A stretch of 16,497 bases of DNA from DATAMF01 sp964472565 (lineage in GTDB: Bacteria; Chloroflexota; Anaerolineae; Aggregatilineales; Aggregatilineaceae): positions 1 through 16,497 of the forward strand of contig CAYYNB010000139.1 of the NCBI GenBank assembly GCA_964472565.1. Reading direction: 5' to 3'. A model generated the notes under the pieces. That model was not told where the DNA came from, did not search any database, and was given only the letters and a program-made list of their open reading frames with translations. The translations under genes were made by a program, and so were the position numbers. Positions 1 to 5,405 of the stretch are shown here, one piece after another. Within the stretch, counting starts at the first letter, position 1; every line of letters begins with the position of its first letter.

Positions 1-706
1 CATACGAGATCGCCACGTTGGCCGGAATCGGCGTGGAGAACAGGCGCGGCCCATAGAAATTATGCCCCGTATAAATCTCCAGGTTTTCGCGTTCCAGGTT
101 CACGCGCTGATCGTACTTAACCGGCAGAATCCCCGTCAGCCGGATCGGAATCTCCCAGGTCTGCTGGACCTCGGTGATCTTCTCAACAATCGCCTGCAAC
201 CCGACGGTTTCCAAAAAGCGCATCTCCACCGGGATCACAATATCCGTCGCGGCGACCATCGCCAGCGTCGTCAGGCGCGAGAAGGATGGCATCGTGTCGA
301 TCACCACCCAATCATATTGATCGGCCACGCCGCGCAGCGCATGCCGCAGGCGCACGGCAAAACCATGATCTTCGGCCAGCCGCGCATTGACCCCATCCAA
401 TGTGGGCGACCCCGGCAGCACATGCAGGTCTTCATCCCAGGCCGATTTGACGATCAGCCGTTGCAGCAGCGCCCCGGCCTTGTCCGGCTTGGCGAGCAGC
501 ACTTCGCCGAGGCTTTCCGAACGATCCCATTCGCGGTGCCCTGTGGTTAACAGGGTCGCGTGGGCCTGGGAATCTGTGTCGATAAGCAGCACGCGGTGCG
601 GTAGATTGTTGTGTCGCAGCAGCACAACCAGGCCATGCGCCAGACTGACTGCGGTTGTTGTTTTGCCCACGCCGCCCTTGTTATTGGTCAAGCAGATACT
701 ACGCAT
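1..706 (-). CDS. parA: ParA-family partition ATPase (partial, C-terminus beyond window)
   Basis: 235 residues are visible before the frame leaves the left edge. The protein opens with MRSICLTNNKGGVGKTTT, the deviant Walker A motif of ParA/Soj/MinD ATPases (residues 10-18). Walker A' reads LIDTDSQAH (D43, D45; the usual form is DxDPQ). Walker B reads WVVIDTMPS (D137). A late segment, FSTPIPANVAI, matches the place where ParA proteins carry 'F.t.I..n..l.eA'. ParA proteins bind DNA non-specifically when ATP-bound and move plasmids or chromosome origins with a ParB partner. No ParB is visible, but the ORF runs off in the direction where one would follow. The ATG at 706 has AGGAG upstream. The gene begins 37 nt after the DUF3795 gene, so co-transcription is likely. 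The family is clear; a role in partition rather than another cargo system is inferred from the initiator 2.5 kb away. Confidence 0.93.
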   Translation of the reverse strand, partial: MRSICLTNNKGGVGKTTTAVSLAHGLVVLLRHNNLPHRVLLIDTDSQAHATLLTTGHREWDRSESLGEVLLAKPDKAGALLQRLIVKSAWDEDLHVLPGSPTLDGVNARLAEDHGFAVRLRHALRGVADQYDWVVIDTMPSFSRLTTLAMVAATDIVIPVEMRFLETVGLQAIVEKITEVQQTWEIPIRLTGILPVKYDQRVNLERENLEIYTGHNFYGPRLFSTPIPANVAISY

Positions 707-743
707 AACGCGCTCCTGAAATGAATGATCCCACCCCGGCAGA

Positions 744-1130
744 TTAGCCGTTTAAGAGGTTCCGCACCGTCTCTTCGGACTGGTGATAGTACGCCCCATC
801 CAGTCCATAATGCACCCCGCGCGCCTCGTTATCGAGCAGAATCTGAATAAAACCGTCCAGCCCCTGCGCCCGGATGCACGCCCCAAAGCCCACTGTCTGC
901 CCGCGATTCTCGTCCATGAAACGGCCTTTTTCGCAGGGAAATTCGTCACAGGCCCAACACCCGGCCAGCCCGCGTTCCAGGCAGCACGCCCGGTGTGGGC
1001 AGTGATCCTTGTCGCACTTGTCCGTGTCCACCGTCGGACTGGTACACCCGCTGCAAATCGTCCGGTGGCTGCACAAGCCGCACACCAGCCCGCAGTACGA
1101 GACACTCTGCGCCAGATTTTCAATATTCAT
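744..1130 (-). CDS. Cysteine-rich DUF3795-type putative metal-binding protein
   Basis: 128 residues from the ATG at 1130, which has AAGG nine bases upstream. Thirteen cysteines are visible, starting with the hallmark block SYCGLVCGLC (C13, C17, C20), then CSGC (26-29), CPHRACC (44-50), CWACDEFPC (58-66) and a last Cys at 85. This pattern matches the DUF3795 family, small proteins of unknown function presumed to bind zinc or an iron-sulphur cluster. No enzyme motif is seen. Longer in-frame starts exist at 1148 (ATG) and 1163 (TTG), but the TTG lies inside a perfect palindrome, so I treat that stretch as regulatory. It sits between the RHH-like protein and ParA on the same strand. Whether it belongs to the replication/partition module or is a passenger cannot be told. 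Confidence 0.82.
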   Translation of the reverse strand: MNIENLAQSVSYCGLVCGLCSHRTICSGCTSPTVDTDKCDKDHCPHRACCLERGLAGCWACDEFPCEKGRFMDENRGQTVGFGACIRAQGLDGFIQILLDNEARGVHYGLDGAYYHQSEETVRNLLNG

Positions 1131-1150
1131 TCTTTGCGACCTTAACATGG

Positions 1151-1170
1151 GGGCGTATTGCAATACGCCC
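1151..1170. promoter_or_regulatory. 20-bp perfect palindrome, candidate operator
   Basis: GGGCGTATTG is followed at once by its exact reverse complement, with no spacer. It lies 20 bp upstream of the chosen start of the cysteine-rich gene, where a repressor would block transcription or early elongation. A hairpin with no loop is unfavourable in RNA, so a protein dimer binding DNA is the more natural reading. Its regulator is unknown. Confidence 0.55.
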
Positions 1171-1224
1171 GATCAATCCTGCCAATTCTCAATTTTTAAA
1201 AAGCGTTCTTTCAGTAATACCCGA

Positions 1225-1286
1225 ATTATTCACCATCGAAGTTAGTCATTGACGACCATGACAAACGCGAACATTTGTGCTATCCT
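1225..1286. repeat. Dispersed repeat, copy A (second copy near 16027-16107)
   Basis: This stretch shares ordered blocks with 16027-16107: ATTATT-n-ACCATCGAAGTTAG, then ACGACCATGACA, then CGAACATT-Y-GTGCT, then ATCCT. Copy A lacks the extra 13-14 bp tandem unit found in the other copy. It lies in the gap between the RHH-like gene and the cysteine-rich gene. The CGAACATTYGTGCT core resembles half of a LexA-type box, but the second half is poor. The function is unknown. Confidence 0.6.
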
Positions 1287-1300
1287 ACACAGTGTTCGCG
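1266..1300. repeat. Inverted repeat / hairpin downstream of the RHH-like gene
   Basis: CGCGAACA (1266-1273) pairs perfectly with TGTTCGCG (1293-1300), and inside it TGTG (1276-1279) can pair with CACA (1288-1291). It overlaps the right end of dispersed repeat copy A. There is no T-run on either side, so a standard intrinsic terminator is unlikely. It could be a protein-binding site (for example for the RHH-like protein) or a partition site. Confidence 0.45.
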
Positions 1301-1321
1301 CACATTACCAGTTGAATAGAG

Positions 1322-1870
1322 CTATTCCTCGGCATCCTCAGGCGGCATATCAAAGCTGGTCAGATACCACGCCGCGCTGACTTCGATCATCCGGTGGACA
1401 TGTAACACGCGCCGCATTTGCAGGCTGATGATCAGGCTGGTATCCATCAGCGCATCCCACACGGGCTGGTCAAAATGCAGCGTGGTGCGCTGCGTATCGC
1501 CTTCCAGCGGCAGCACATTCAGCGGCGTGACCATCGGGCGTTTGATCAGTTCGCGCAGCCCCAGAATCCCGGTCAGGCTGATCGCGCCCGTCGGCAGGCG
1601 CATCTCGTCTCCCAGCAGGCTGTGCAGATCGGTCACAAACACGCGCGCCGCTTCGTTATAAATATCCGACACGCTGATCGTTGTTTCCGAATAGCGGGAA
1701 CGCGCCCGCGCCAATGTTTTCATGCGCTCGTGCAGCGGCAGCACCAACCAGCCCGTTGTCGAGACGCGATCCTTGCGCGGGCGTCCTGGCCCGGTTGTAT
1801 GGGATTGGTTCTTGACGGTTTGTATCAGGCGGCGAAAACTGCCATCACGTTCTGTCACGCCAAACACCAT
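1322..1870 (-). CDS. AT-hook and ribbon-helix-helix-like DNA-binding protein
   Basis: 182 residues from the ATG at 1870, which has a purine-rich GGGGGGAAGG just upstream. A longer start at 1900 would overlap the ATPase gene by 14 nt but has no clear ribosome binding site. Residues 27-35 (GPGRPRKDR) contain the GRP core of an AT-hook. Residues 41-83 read as strand (WLVLPL), helix (HERMKTLARAR), turn, helix (SVSDIYNEAARVFV), the pattern of a CopG/Arc-type ribbon-helix-helix. Residues 128-172 (TTLHFDQPVWDALMD... EVSAAWYL) look like a second, more divergent copy, which would give a single-chain pseudo-dimer. The close spacing to the ATPase gene suggests translational coupling. I do not recognise the family. 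The fold assignment is mine from pattern alone. A role as centromere-binding or replication-control protein is inferred. Confidence 0.6.
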   Translation of the reverse strand: MVFGVTERDGSFRRLIQTVKNQSHTTGPGRPRKDRVSTTGWLVLPLHERMKTLARARSRYSETTISVSDIYNEAARVFVTDLHSLLGDEMRLPTGAISLTGILGLRELIKRPMVTPLNVLPLEGDTQRTTLHFDQPVWDALMDTSLIISLQMRRVLHVHRMIEVSAAWYLTSFDMPPEDAEE

Positions 1871-1886
1871 GCTTGCCTTCCCCCCG

Positions 1887-2777
1887 CTACTCAATTTCAT
1901 CCAGTTTGCGGGCGGCTTCCACCACAGGAGCCGTGATTTGGTCCAGCTTCAGCTCAACAATCTGCCAGAGCGCGGCCCCGGCCAGTTTGATCACCTTGCG
2001 TGGATACCCTTTAGATAAATCATAGATCAGATTCAGGGCGTCGGGGTTAAATAAAGTGGCGCGACACCCGGCCCGGTTCAACCGGAAGTTGATCAACTCG
2101 CTCGTTTCGGCCAGGGTGAACGGCTCCAGCGTGGATCGTGACGCCACACGATCATTCAGATCAGGCAGCTTGCGCAGCGTTTCGCGCAGTTCTTCCTTGC
2201 CGATCAGCACGATCTGGATCGGCACCACGCCGCCCGCGTTGAAGTTGAACAACTCGCGGATCAGGGCGAACTGCCGGGGATGCAGCAGTTGGGCCTCATC
2301 AATCATGATGATGCAGTTCCGCCCGCTCTCAACCGTATTCAGGATCAGGCGGCGCAGTTCTTCCATCACTTCGGGCACCAGCCGCTTGCCCGATTTGCCG
2401 CCCAATTCCTGGATAATCCGTTTTTCCAGGTCAAGCATCTTGGGGTGAGGGGGATCAGGAATATACCCCACCACCGACGGTTGGCGGATGTCGCCCGCCG
2501 TATAGGAGTTGTAGATATAGCGGGCCAGCATCGTTTTGCCCGTGCCGTAATCGCCCATGATCACGCTCAGCCCCTGGCGTTGATCAATCGCAAAGGTCGT
2601 TTTGGCGAGTGTGCGGGCGGTCACCCCGGCCACATACAGATATTCAGGATTAGGTGAAAGCGAGAACGGGAATGAATGCATGCCAAACATCCGCTGCAAA
2701 TCATCCAGGCGACGCTGGGTTACGGTTGGATCGGGTGGGTACAGCGCCACCACCGGTTTAGCTCGAAGTTTAGACAT
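1887..2777 (-). CDS. ExeA/TniB-like AAA+ ATPase
   Basis: 296 residues from the ATG at 2777, with AGGAGG six bases upstream. An upstream in-frame start at 2810 would fall inside the promoter. The N-terminal MFGMHSFPFSLSPNPEYLY (residues 30-48) is the signature lead-in of ExeA/GspA-type ATPases. Walker A is GDYGTGKT (75-82), Walker B is CIIMIDEAQ (155-163), an arginine-finger region RVASR lies at 210-214, and sensor 2 is GYPRK (257-261). The family includes the secretion factor ExeA and the transposition ATPases TniB/TnsC. There is no peptidoglycan-binding or membrane segment here, so a cytoplasmic DNA-linked role fits better than secretion. No transposase is present. It is divergent from the initiator gene across a 417-bp region, and with it may form a replication or helicase-delivery system; that is inference. 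Confidence 0.88.
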   Translation of the reverse strand: MSKLRAKPVVALYPPDPTVTQRRLDDLQRMFGMHSFPFSLSPNPEYLYVAGVTARTLAKTTFAIDQRQGLSVIMGDYGTGKTMLARYIYNSYTAGDIRQPSVVGYIPDPPHPKMLDLEKRIIQELGGKSGKRLVPEVMEELRRLILNTVESGRNCIIMIDEAQLLHPRQFALIRELFNFNAGGVVPIQIVLIGKEELRETLRKLPDLNDRVASRSTLEPFTLAETSELINFRLNRAGCRATLFNPDALNLIYDLSKGYPRKVIKLAGAALWQIVELKLDQITAPVVEAARKLDEIE

Positions 2778-2798
2778 AGCTGCACCTCCTGACTTCCA

Positions 2799-2825
2799 AC
2801 TATACCACACTTTTTTCGAGAAAAG
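2799..2825 (-). promoter_or_regulatory. Promoter and near-palindrome ahead of the ATPase gene
   Basis: On the minus strand a TATAGT -10 element (2804-2799) lies 22 bp before the ATPase start codon. Just upstream, 2810-2825 is a 16-bp near-palindrome (CTTTTTTCGAGAAAAG, one mismatched pair of positions in each half) centred where a repressor could cover the -35. No clear -35 hexamer is seen, which would fit an activator-dependent or repressed promoter. Confidence 0.4.
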
Positions 2826-2868
2826 AAGTCACTCAAGTGCAATTATGGCAGAATTTTCATCTCATTGA

Positions 2869-2897
2869 TTGACTCTGAGCACAAACAGTGATACTAT
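2869..2897 (+). promoter_or_regulatory. Promoter of the initiator gene
   Basis: TTGACT (2869-2874), a 17-bp spacer and TACTAT (2892-2897) form a good sigma-70-type promoter pointing at the initiator gene. Transcription would begin near 2903 and give a leader of about 290 nt before the GTG start, long enough to hold control structures. Confidence 0.6.
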
Positions 2898-2900
2898 CAC
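2888..2900. promoter_or_regulatory. Palindromic operator over the initiator promoter -10
   Basis: GTGATACTATCAC is a perfect 6-1-6 palindrome that contains the whole -10 hexamer of the initiator promoter. A dimeric repressor bound here would shut the promoter. The initiator itself or the RHH-like protein are the local candidates. Such autorepression is common in replicon control; the ligand here is unknown. Confidence 0.55.
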
Positions 2901-2959
2901 GAATTAGAGAAGTGTTGGTAAATGGTGTTTTTTATATGGTACTTTAACAAAGATTGGGG

Positions 2960-3105
2960 AAAATTTTAGGGCCTGAGTCGATTTTTCAACTCAGGCCCTA
3001 AAACGGAGAGAAGCTGCCCGACGCAGCCCCTCAAACCCACGCTAGAAAACCCCGGCACATCGTTTAGTCCTTTGGCGAGGAGCGCTAAATCGAGTGCCTA
3101 CTTGA
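2960..3105 (-). ncRNA. Candidate antisense regulatory RNA to the initiator leader
   Basis: A near-consensus minus-strand promoter at 3139-3111 would start a transcript near 3105. Reading leftwards it can fold into three hairpins: a 14-position imperfect stem pairing 3094-3098 with 3054-3058 and 3085-3089 with 3063-3067, topped by a four-pair stem with loop CGCCAA; a small GCTGC/GCAGC stem (3023-3027 with 3013-3017); and a 15-bp perfect stem (3003-2989 with 2978-2964) followed by four T residues (2963-2960), a plausible terminator. There is no ORF of note in it. It is fully complementary to the leader of the initiator mRNA, as in counter-transcribed copy-control RNAs of plasmids. The RNA is predicted only. 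Confidence 0.55.
2964..3003 (-). terminator. 15-bp perfect hairpin, probable terminator of the antisense RNA
   Basis: TTTTAGGGCCTGAGT (2964-2978) and ACTCAGGCCCTAAAA (2989-3003) are exact reverse complements around a 10-nt loop. On the minus strand the stem is followed by TTTT then CCCC, so it may stop the antisense RNA. On the plus strand no T-run follows, so there it would be a leader structure rather than a terminator. Confidence 0.55.
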
Positions 3106-3122
3106 CTCACATTCTAGCGTGG
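3037..3122 (+). promoter_or_regulatory. Long-range inverted repeat folding the initiator leader
   Basis: CCACGCTAGAA (3037-3047) and TTCTAGCGTGG (3112-3122) are perfect 11-bp inverted repeats 64 bp apart. In the initiator mRNA they would close a domain that contains the inner 3054-3098 hairpin with loop UUGGCG (3072-3077). The loop includes UUGG, which fits the YUNR loop motif known from antisense-RNA target sites. The right arm overlaps the -10 of the antisense promoter, so the full stem can form only in the sense transcript. Confidence 0.5.
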
Positions 3123-3139
3123 ATTGACCGGACTGTCAA
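3111..3139 (-). promoter_or_regulatory. Near-consensus antisense promoter
   Basis: On the minus strand, TTGACA (3139-3134), exactly 17 bp, then TAGAAT (3116-3111). An AT-rich block with GAAAATTTTC (3149-3158) sits just upstream of the -35, like an UP element. This is the best sigma-70 promoter I found in the window, and it points away from the initiator gene with no protein gene for 330 bp. Confidence 0.68.
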
Positions 3140-3162
3140 CTAGCCTAAGAAAATTTTCGGGC

Positions 3163-3190
3163 GGCTTCCCTCTCTACAAGCGGGAGCGCC
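3163..3190 (+). promoter_or_regulatory. Hairpin hiding the initiator ribosome binding site
   Basis: GGCTTCCC (3163-3170) can pair with GGGAGCGCC (3182-3190), with one GU pair and one bulged base, around an 11-nt loop. The 3' arm contains GGGAG (3182-3186), the only good ribosome binding site ahead of the GTG at 3195. Translation would need this stem opened, or kept open by an alternative fold of the leader. Confidence 0.5.
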
Positions 3191-3194
3191 GGAA

Positions 3195-5348
3195 GTGAAC
3201 GCTAAAATTCTCTCTCTCACAACCGAATACACCACCCCCTACAACGCCTTCGTGCGTGACGAGGTGGTGATGGGGGTCCCCCGCTACTTCATCGAACGCT
3301 GGCTCCCGGTGTTAGGCATTGACGCCGCGACTATCGTGAATACGCTCCGCCAACTGGACTACCGCTGCACCGCCGACACCATCGAAATCAGCGGCGAGGC
3401 CCTCGCCCATGAAGCCTCAATGTCCCGGCGGCATCTCTACACCTGCCTCGACACCCCCTGGATGTCTGCTTTTGTGCGCCACCAGACTGGGGACCGCCAG
3501 CAAAACGAGTCCGGCCAGTTTATCCAGCAGCCCAACCGCTACCAGATTCGTATGGACGACCCGCTGACCCCCGCTGATGCGGATCGCCTCGTGGACATTC
3601 TGACCAATCTGGCCGATACCCCCATCGACGCCGCCGCCCGCGCCCTGGAACGTGACCCGCGCGATCTGTGGGCCGCCGATCCCACCACGCCCGCCCTTCG
3701 TTTCACCGAGCCGCGCGCCATCACCGCCCGCGACGTGTTACAGCGGGCCTTTCCGCTCTGGGAACCAGCCACCGACGAACAAGCGCAAGCTTTTTCCCGC
3801 GCCGCCGAAGCGCTCCATCGTCACCTCACGCTGATCCGGCAGGATGGCCGCGCCGCCAAAATCATCGTCCCGCAGTATTTCCGCCGCCGCTGGTGGTCAC
3901 GCCTGGGGCACGAACGCGCCTGGATTTACCTCTATCTGCGCGGCTGTGTCTACGATGGCGACGACATGCGCCGCGAAATGTGCTGGGTGCCCGCGCTGGA
4001 GATTCTGCTCAAGCTGATCGGACGCCCGCGCGAATGGTGGCGGCGCAACATCGAACACGCCCAACCTAACGGCGAAGGCTGGTCATTAGCCGACTTTTTC
4101 ACCCAAACGGATTCCCAAAAAGGCCGCAACCCCGCCCAGCCGCAGTGGGTCGCGCGGCAGTTCCGCGTGGCGCTGGAAATCCCCATTGCGCCCGAAGATC
4201 GCGCCGCCTATGAACGTATGTTGGCGACCTGGAACGAGGTCCGCCACACGGATGCACACCGGGACGCCGGGGGGCCGCCCAATTCCGACACACCGGAGTC
4301 CGCAGGGTCTGCCACACGCGTACACACCGGAAATGCCGAGTCCGCCACATTGGTACACACCGGGATCAAGGGGGTCTGCCACACTGAAACACAGGGGTCT
4401 GCCACGCTGGTACACACAGATTCTGAGTCCCTGATTCCAGCACCTGATTCAGAAACAGAGTCCCTTACCAGCAGCAAGCACCCAGAGAATGTTCCTGCGG
4501 CGGCGGCTGAAAAAATCGAGGTCGTCATTCAGGAAGAAACGCTGTTTGATCGTCTGACGGACGCCCACGAAAAACACCCGGAAATGCCGTTGTGCCTGGC
4601 TGCCCCCGCGCAGACCTGGCTCCAGCAGGCGTGGCCGGAACCCGTGCGCCCGCATACCCCCGCCTGGACATCCGCCCTCAGCGGCCAGCTTCCCCCGCGT
4701 GATCTGGTGGCGCTCATTCTGGCGGTGTGGTGCGACCCGACGATCAAATACCCGCCGCGTTATCTCAGTTGGCTGGTGCAGCGCTGGCAGCATCTCCCCG
4801 ACGCCGCCCCGGTCAGCCACTGGGACGACTGGCGGCGGCTGGCCGATCTGCCGCTTCAGGATTGGCCGGACAAAGGCCGCGCCCGGTGGGTCGAACTGGC
4901 CCCGCCCGAACGCCGCGATCTGCCCTTCGGCCTGGATTTGCTCGCGGAAGAAGAGGCCGGCGACGAACCCGCCGCGCCCGAACTGCCCGCCGATTGGCCT
5001 GTCTTCAACTTCCCGATCTACGAGCCGCCCACCGGACCCGATGGCCTGGATAATCCTGTCGCGGGGGGAGATCGCCCGATCCGCCATATCTGGCAGAGTG
5101 TGCTGAGCGAACTCGCGGTTCAACTCAACACCAATACCTACGAAGGCTGGGTCAAAAATGCCCGCGCCGTCTCCTATCTGGATGGTACCCTAACCGTGCT
5201 GGCCCCCAGTCTGATGGCCCAGCGCATGCTCTCCGGCCAACTGAGCAGTCTGGTCAGCCGCACGCTTCAGCGCACCGCCGGGCAGCCCGTCCCGATCCGC
5301 TACGTGGTGATCCCGCCGTCGCATCTGCGCCCGCAGATGCCGCTGTAA
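3195..5348 (+). CDS. Replication initiator-like protein with C-terminal DnaA domain I
   Basis: 717 residues from a GTG start with GGGAG eight bases upstream. Residues 28-90 (VPRYFIERW...LG...A.I...LR...Y) and 225-288 (VPQYFRRRW...LG...AWIYLYLR...Y) resemble each other and look like two winged-helix domains, as in tandem-WH plasmid initiators of the Rep_3 kind. Residues about 355-450 are a low-complexity linker whose DNA carries iteron-like repeats. Residues 500-535 (ALILAVWCDPTIKYPPRYLSWLVQRW) hint at a DnaD-type tail. Residues 628-707 (HIWQSVLSEL... WVKNARAV... DGTLTVLAPS... IRYVVIPP) are a clear DnaA domain I, the part of DnaA that self-associates and contacts the DnaB helicase. There is no AAA+ or DnaA domain IV, so it is not DnaA. 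The DnaA domain is confident. The initiator role is inferred from the domains and from nearby ParA, antisense RNA and repeats. Confidence 0.8.
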   Translation: MNAKILSLTTEYTTPYNAFVRDEVVMGVPRYFIERWLPVLGIDAATIVNTLRQLDYRCTADTIEISGEALAHEASMSRRHLYTCLDTPWMSAFVRHQTGDRQQNESGQFIQQPNRYQIRMDDPLTPADADRLVDILTNLADTPIDAAARALERDPRDLWAADPTTPALRFTEPRAITARDVLQRAFPLWEPATDEQAQAFSRAAEALHRHLTLIRQDGRAAKIIVPQYFRRRWWSRLGHERAWIYLYLRGCVYDGDDMRREMCWVPALEILLKLIGRPREWWRRNIEHAQPNGEGWSLADFFTQTDSQKGRNPAQPQWVARQFRVALEIPIAPEDRAAYERMLATWNEVRHTDAHRDAGGPPNSDTPESAGSATRVHTGNAESATLVHTGIKGVCHTETQGSATLVHTDSESLIPAPDSETESLTSSKHPENVPAAAAEKIEVVIQEETLFDRLTDAHEKHPEMPLCLAAPAQTWLQQAWPEPVRPHTPAWTSALSGQLPPRDLVALILAVWCDPTIKYPPRYLSWLVQRWQHLPDAAPVSHWDDWRRLADLPLQDWPDKGRARWVELAPPERRDLPFGLDLLAEEEAGDEPAAPELPADWPVFNFPIYEPPTGPDGLDNPVAGGDRPIRHIWQSVLSELAVQLNTNTYEGWVKNARAVSYLDGTLTVLAPSLMAQRMLSGQLSSLVSRTLQRTAGQPVPIRYVVIPPSHLRPQMPL
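4239..4420. repeat. Iteron-like direct repeats inside the initiator gene
   Basis: Five 22-25 bp units begin at 4239, 4307, 4340, 4374 and 4397, each close to GTCYGCCACA-nnnn-n-TRCACACCGG. A shortened unit lies at 4284-4296. Units at 4307, 4340 and 4397 are read as SATxVHT in the protein, while those at 4239 and 4374 fall in another frame and read as V(R/C)HT. The DNA is conserved while the peptide changes, so the DNA itself seems to matter. The stretch just after (4418-4500) is less GC-rich than the rest of the gene, which could serve as an unwinding region. Confidence 0.7.
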
Positions 5349-5354
5349 ACAAAC

Positions 5355-5384
5355 AAAAGACCTGCTTGGAGGCAGGTCTTTGTC
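5355..5384. terminator. Intrinsic terminator between convergent genes
   Basis: AAAGACCTGC (5356-5365) pairs perfectly with GCAGGTCTTT (5372-5381) around a six-base loop, eight bases after the initiator stop codon. The A-rich left flank and TTTGTCT right flank let it work for the initiator gene and for the GAF gene that ends at 5406. Confidence 0.78.
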
Positions 5385-5405
5385 TGGCACTAACGTCTCA
5401 GGAGC

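Noticed and set aside
1249..1286. Plus-strand promoter TTGACG with TATCCT
   Set aside because: The spacer is 26 bp, far too long for sigma-70, and no plus-strand gene follows.
1887..2777. Tn7/Tn5053-like transposon (TniB/TnsC reading of the ATPase)
   Set aside because: No transposase, TniQ or paired transposon ends were found in the window.
4086..4415. Minus-strand cysteine-rich ORF
   Set aside because: It is the shadow of the iteron-like repeats on the opposite strand of a strong gene, without a ribosome binding site.
4239..4420. Possible CRISPR array
   Set aside because: The units are degenerate, unevenly spaced (about 0-45 bp between them), lie inside a coding frame and have no cas gene nearby. 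Iteron-like repeats explain them better.
4449..5123. Minus-strand 224-codon ORF
   Set aside because: It is antisense to the initiator gene in GC-rich DNA, with no recognisable motif; the plus-strand DnaA domain is decisive.
3195..5348. Annotation as chromosomal DnaA
   Set aside because: Only DnaA domain I is present and it is at the C-terminus; the AAA+ domain and the DNA-binding domain IV are missing.
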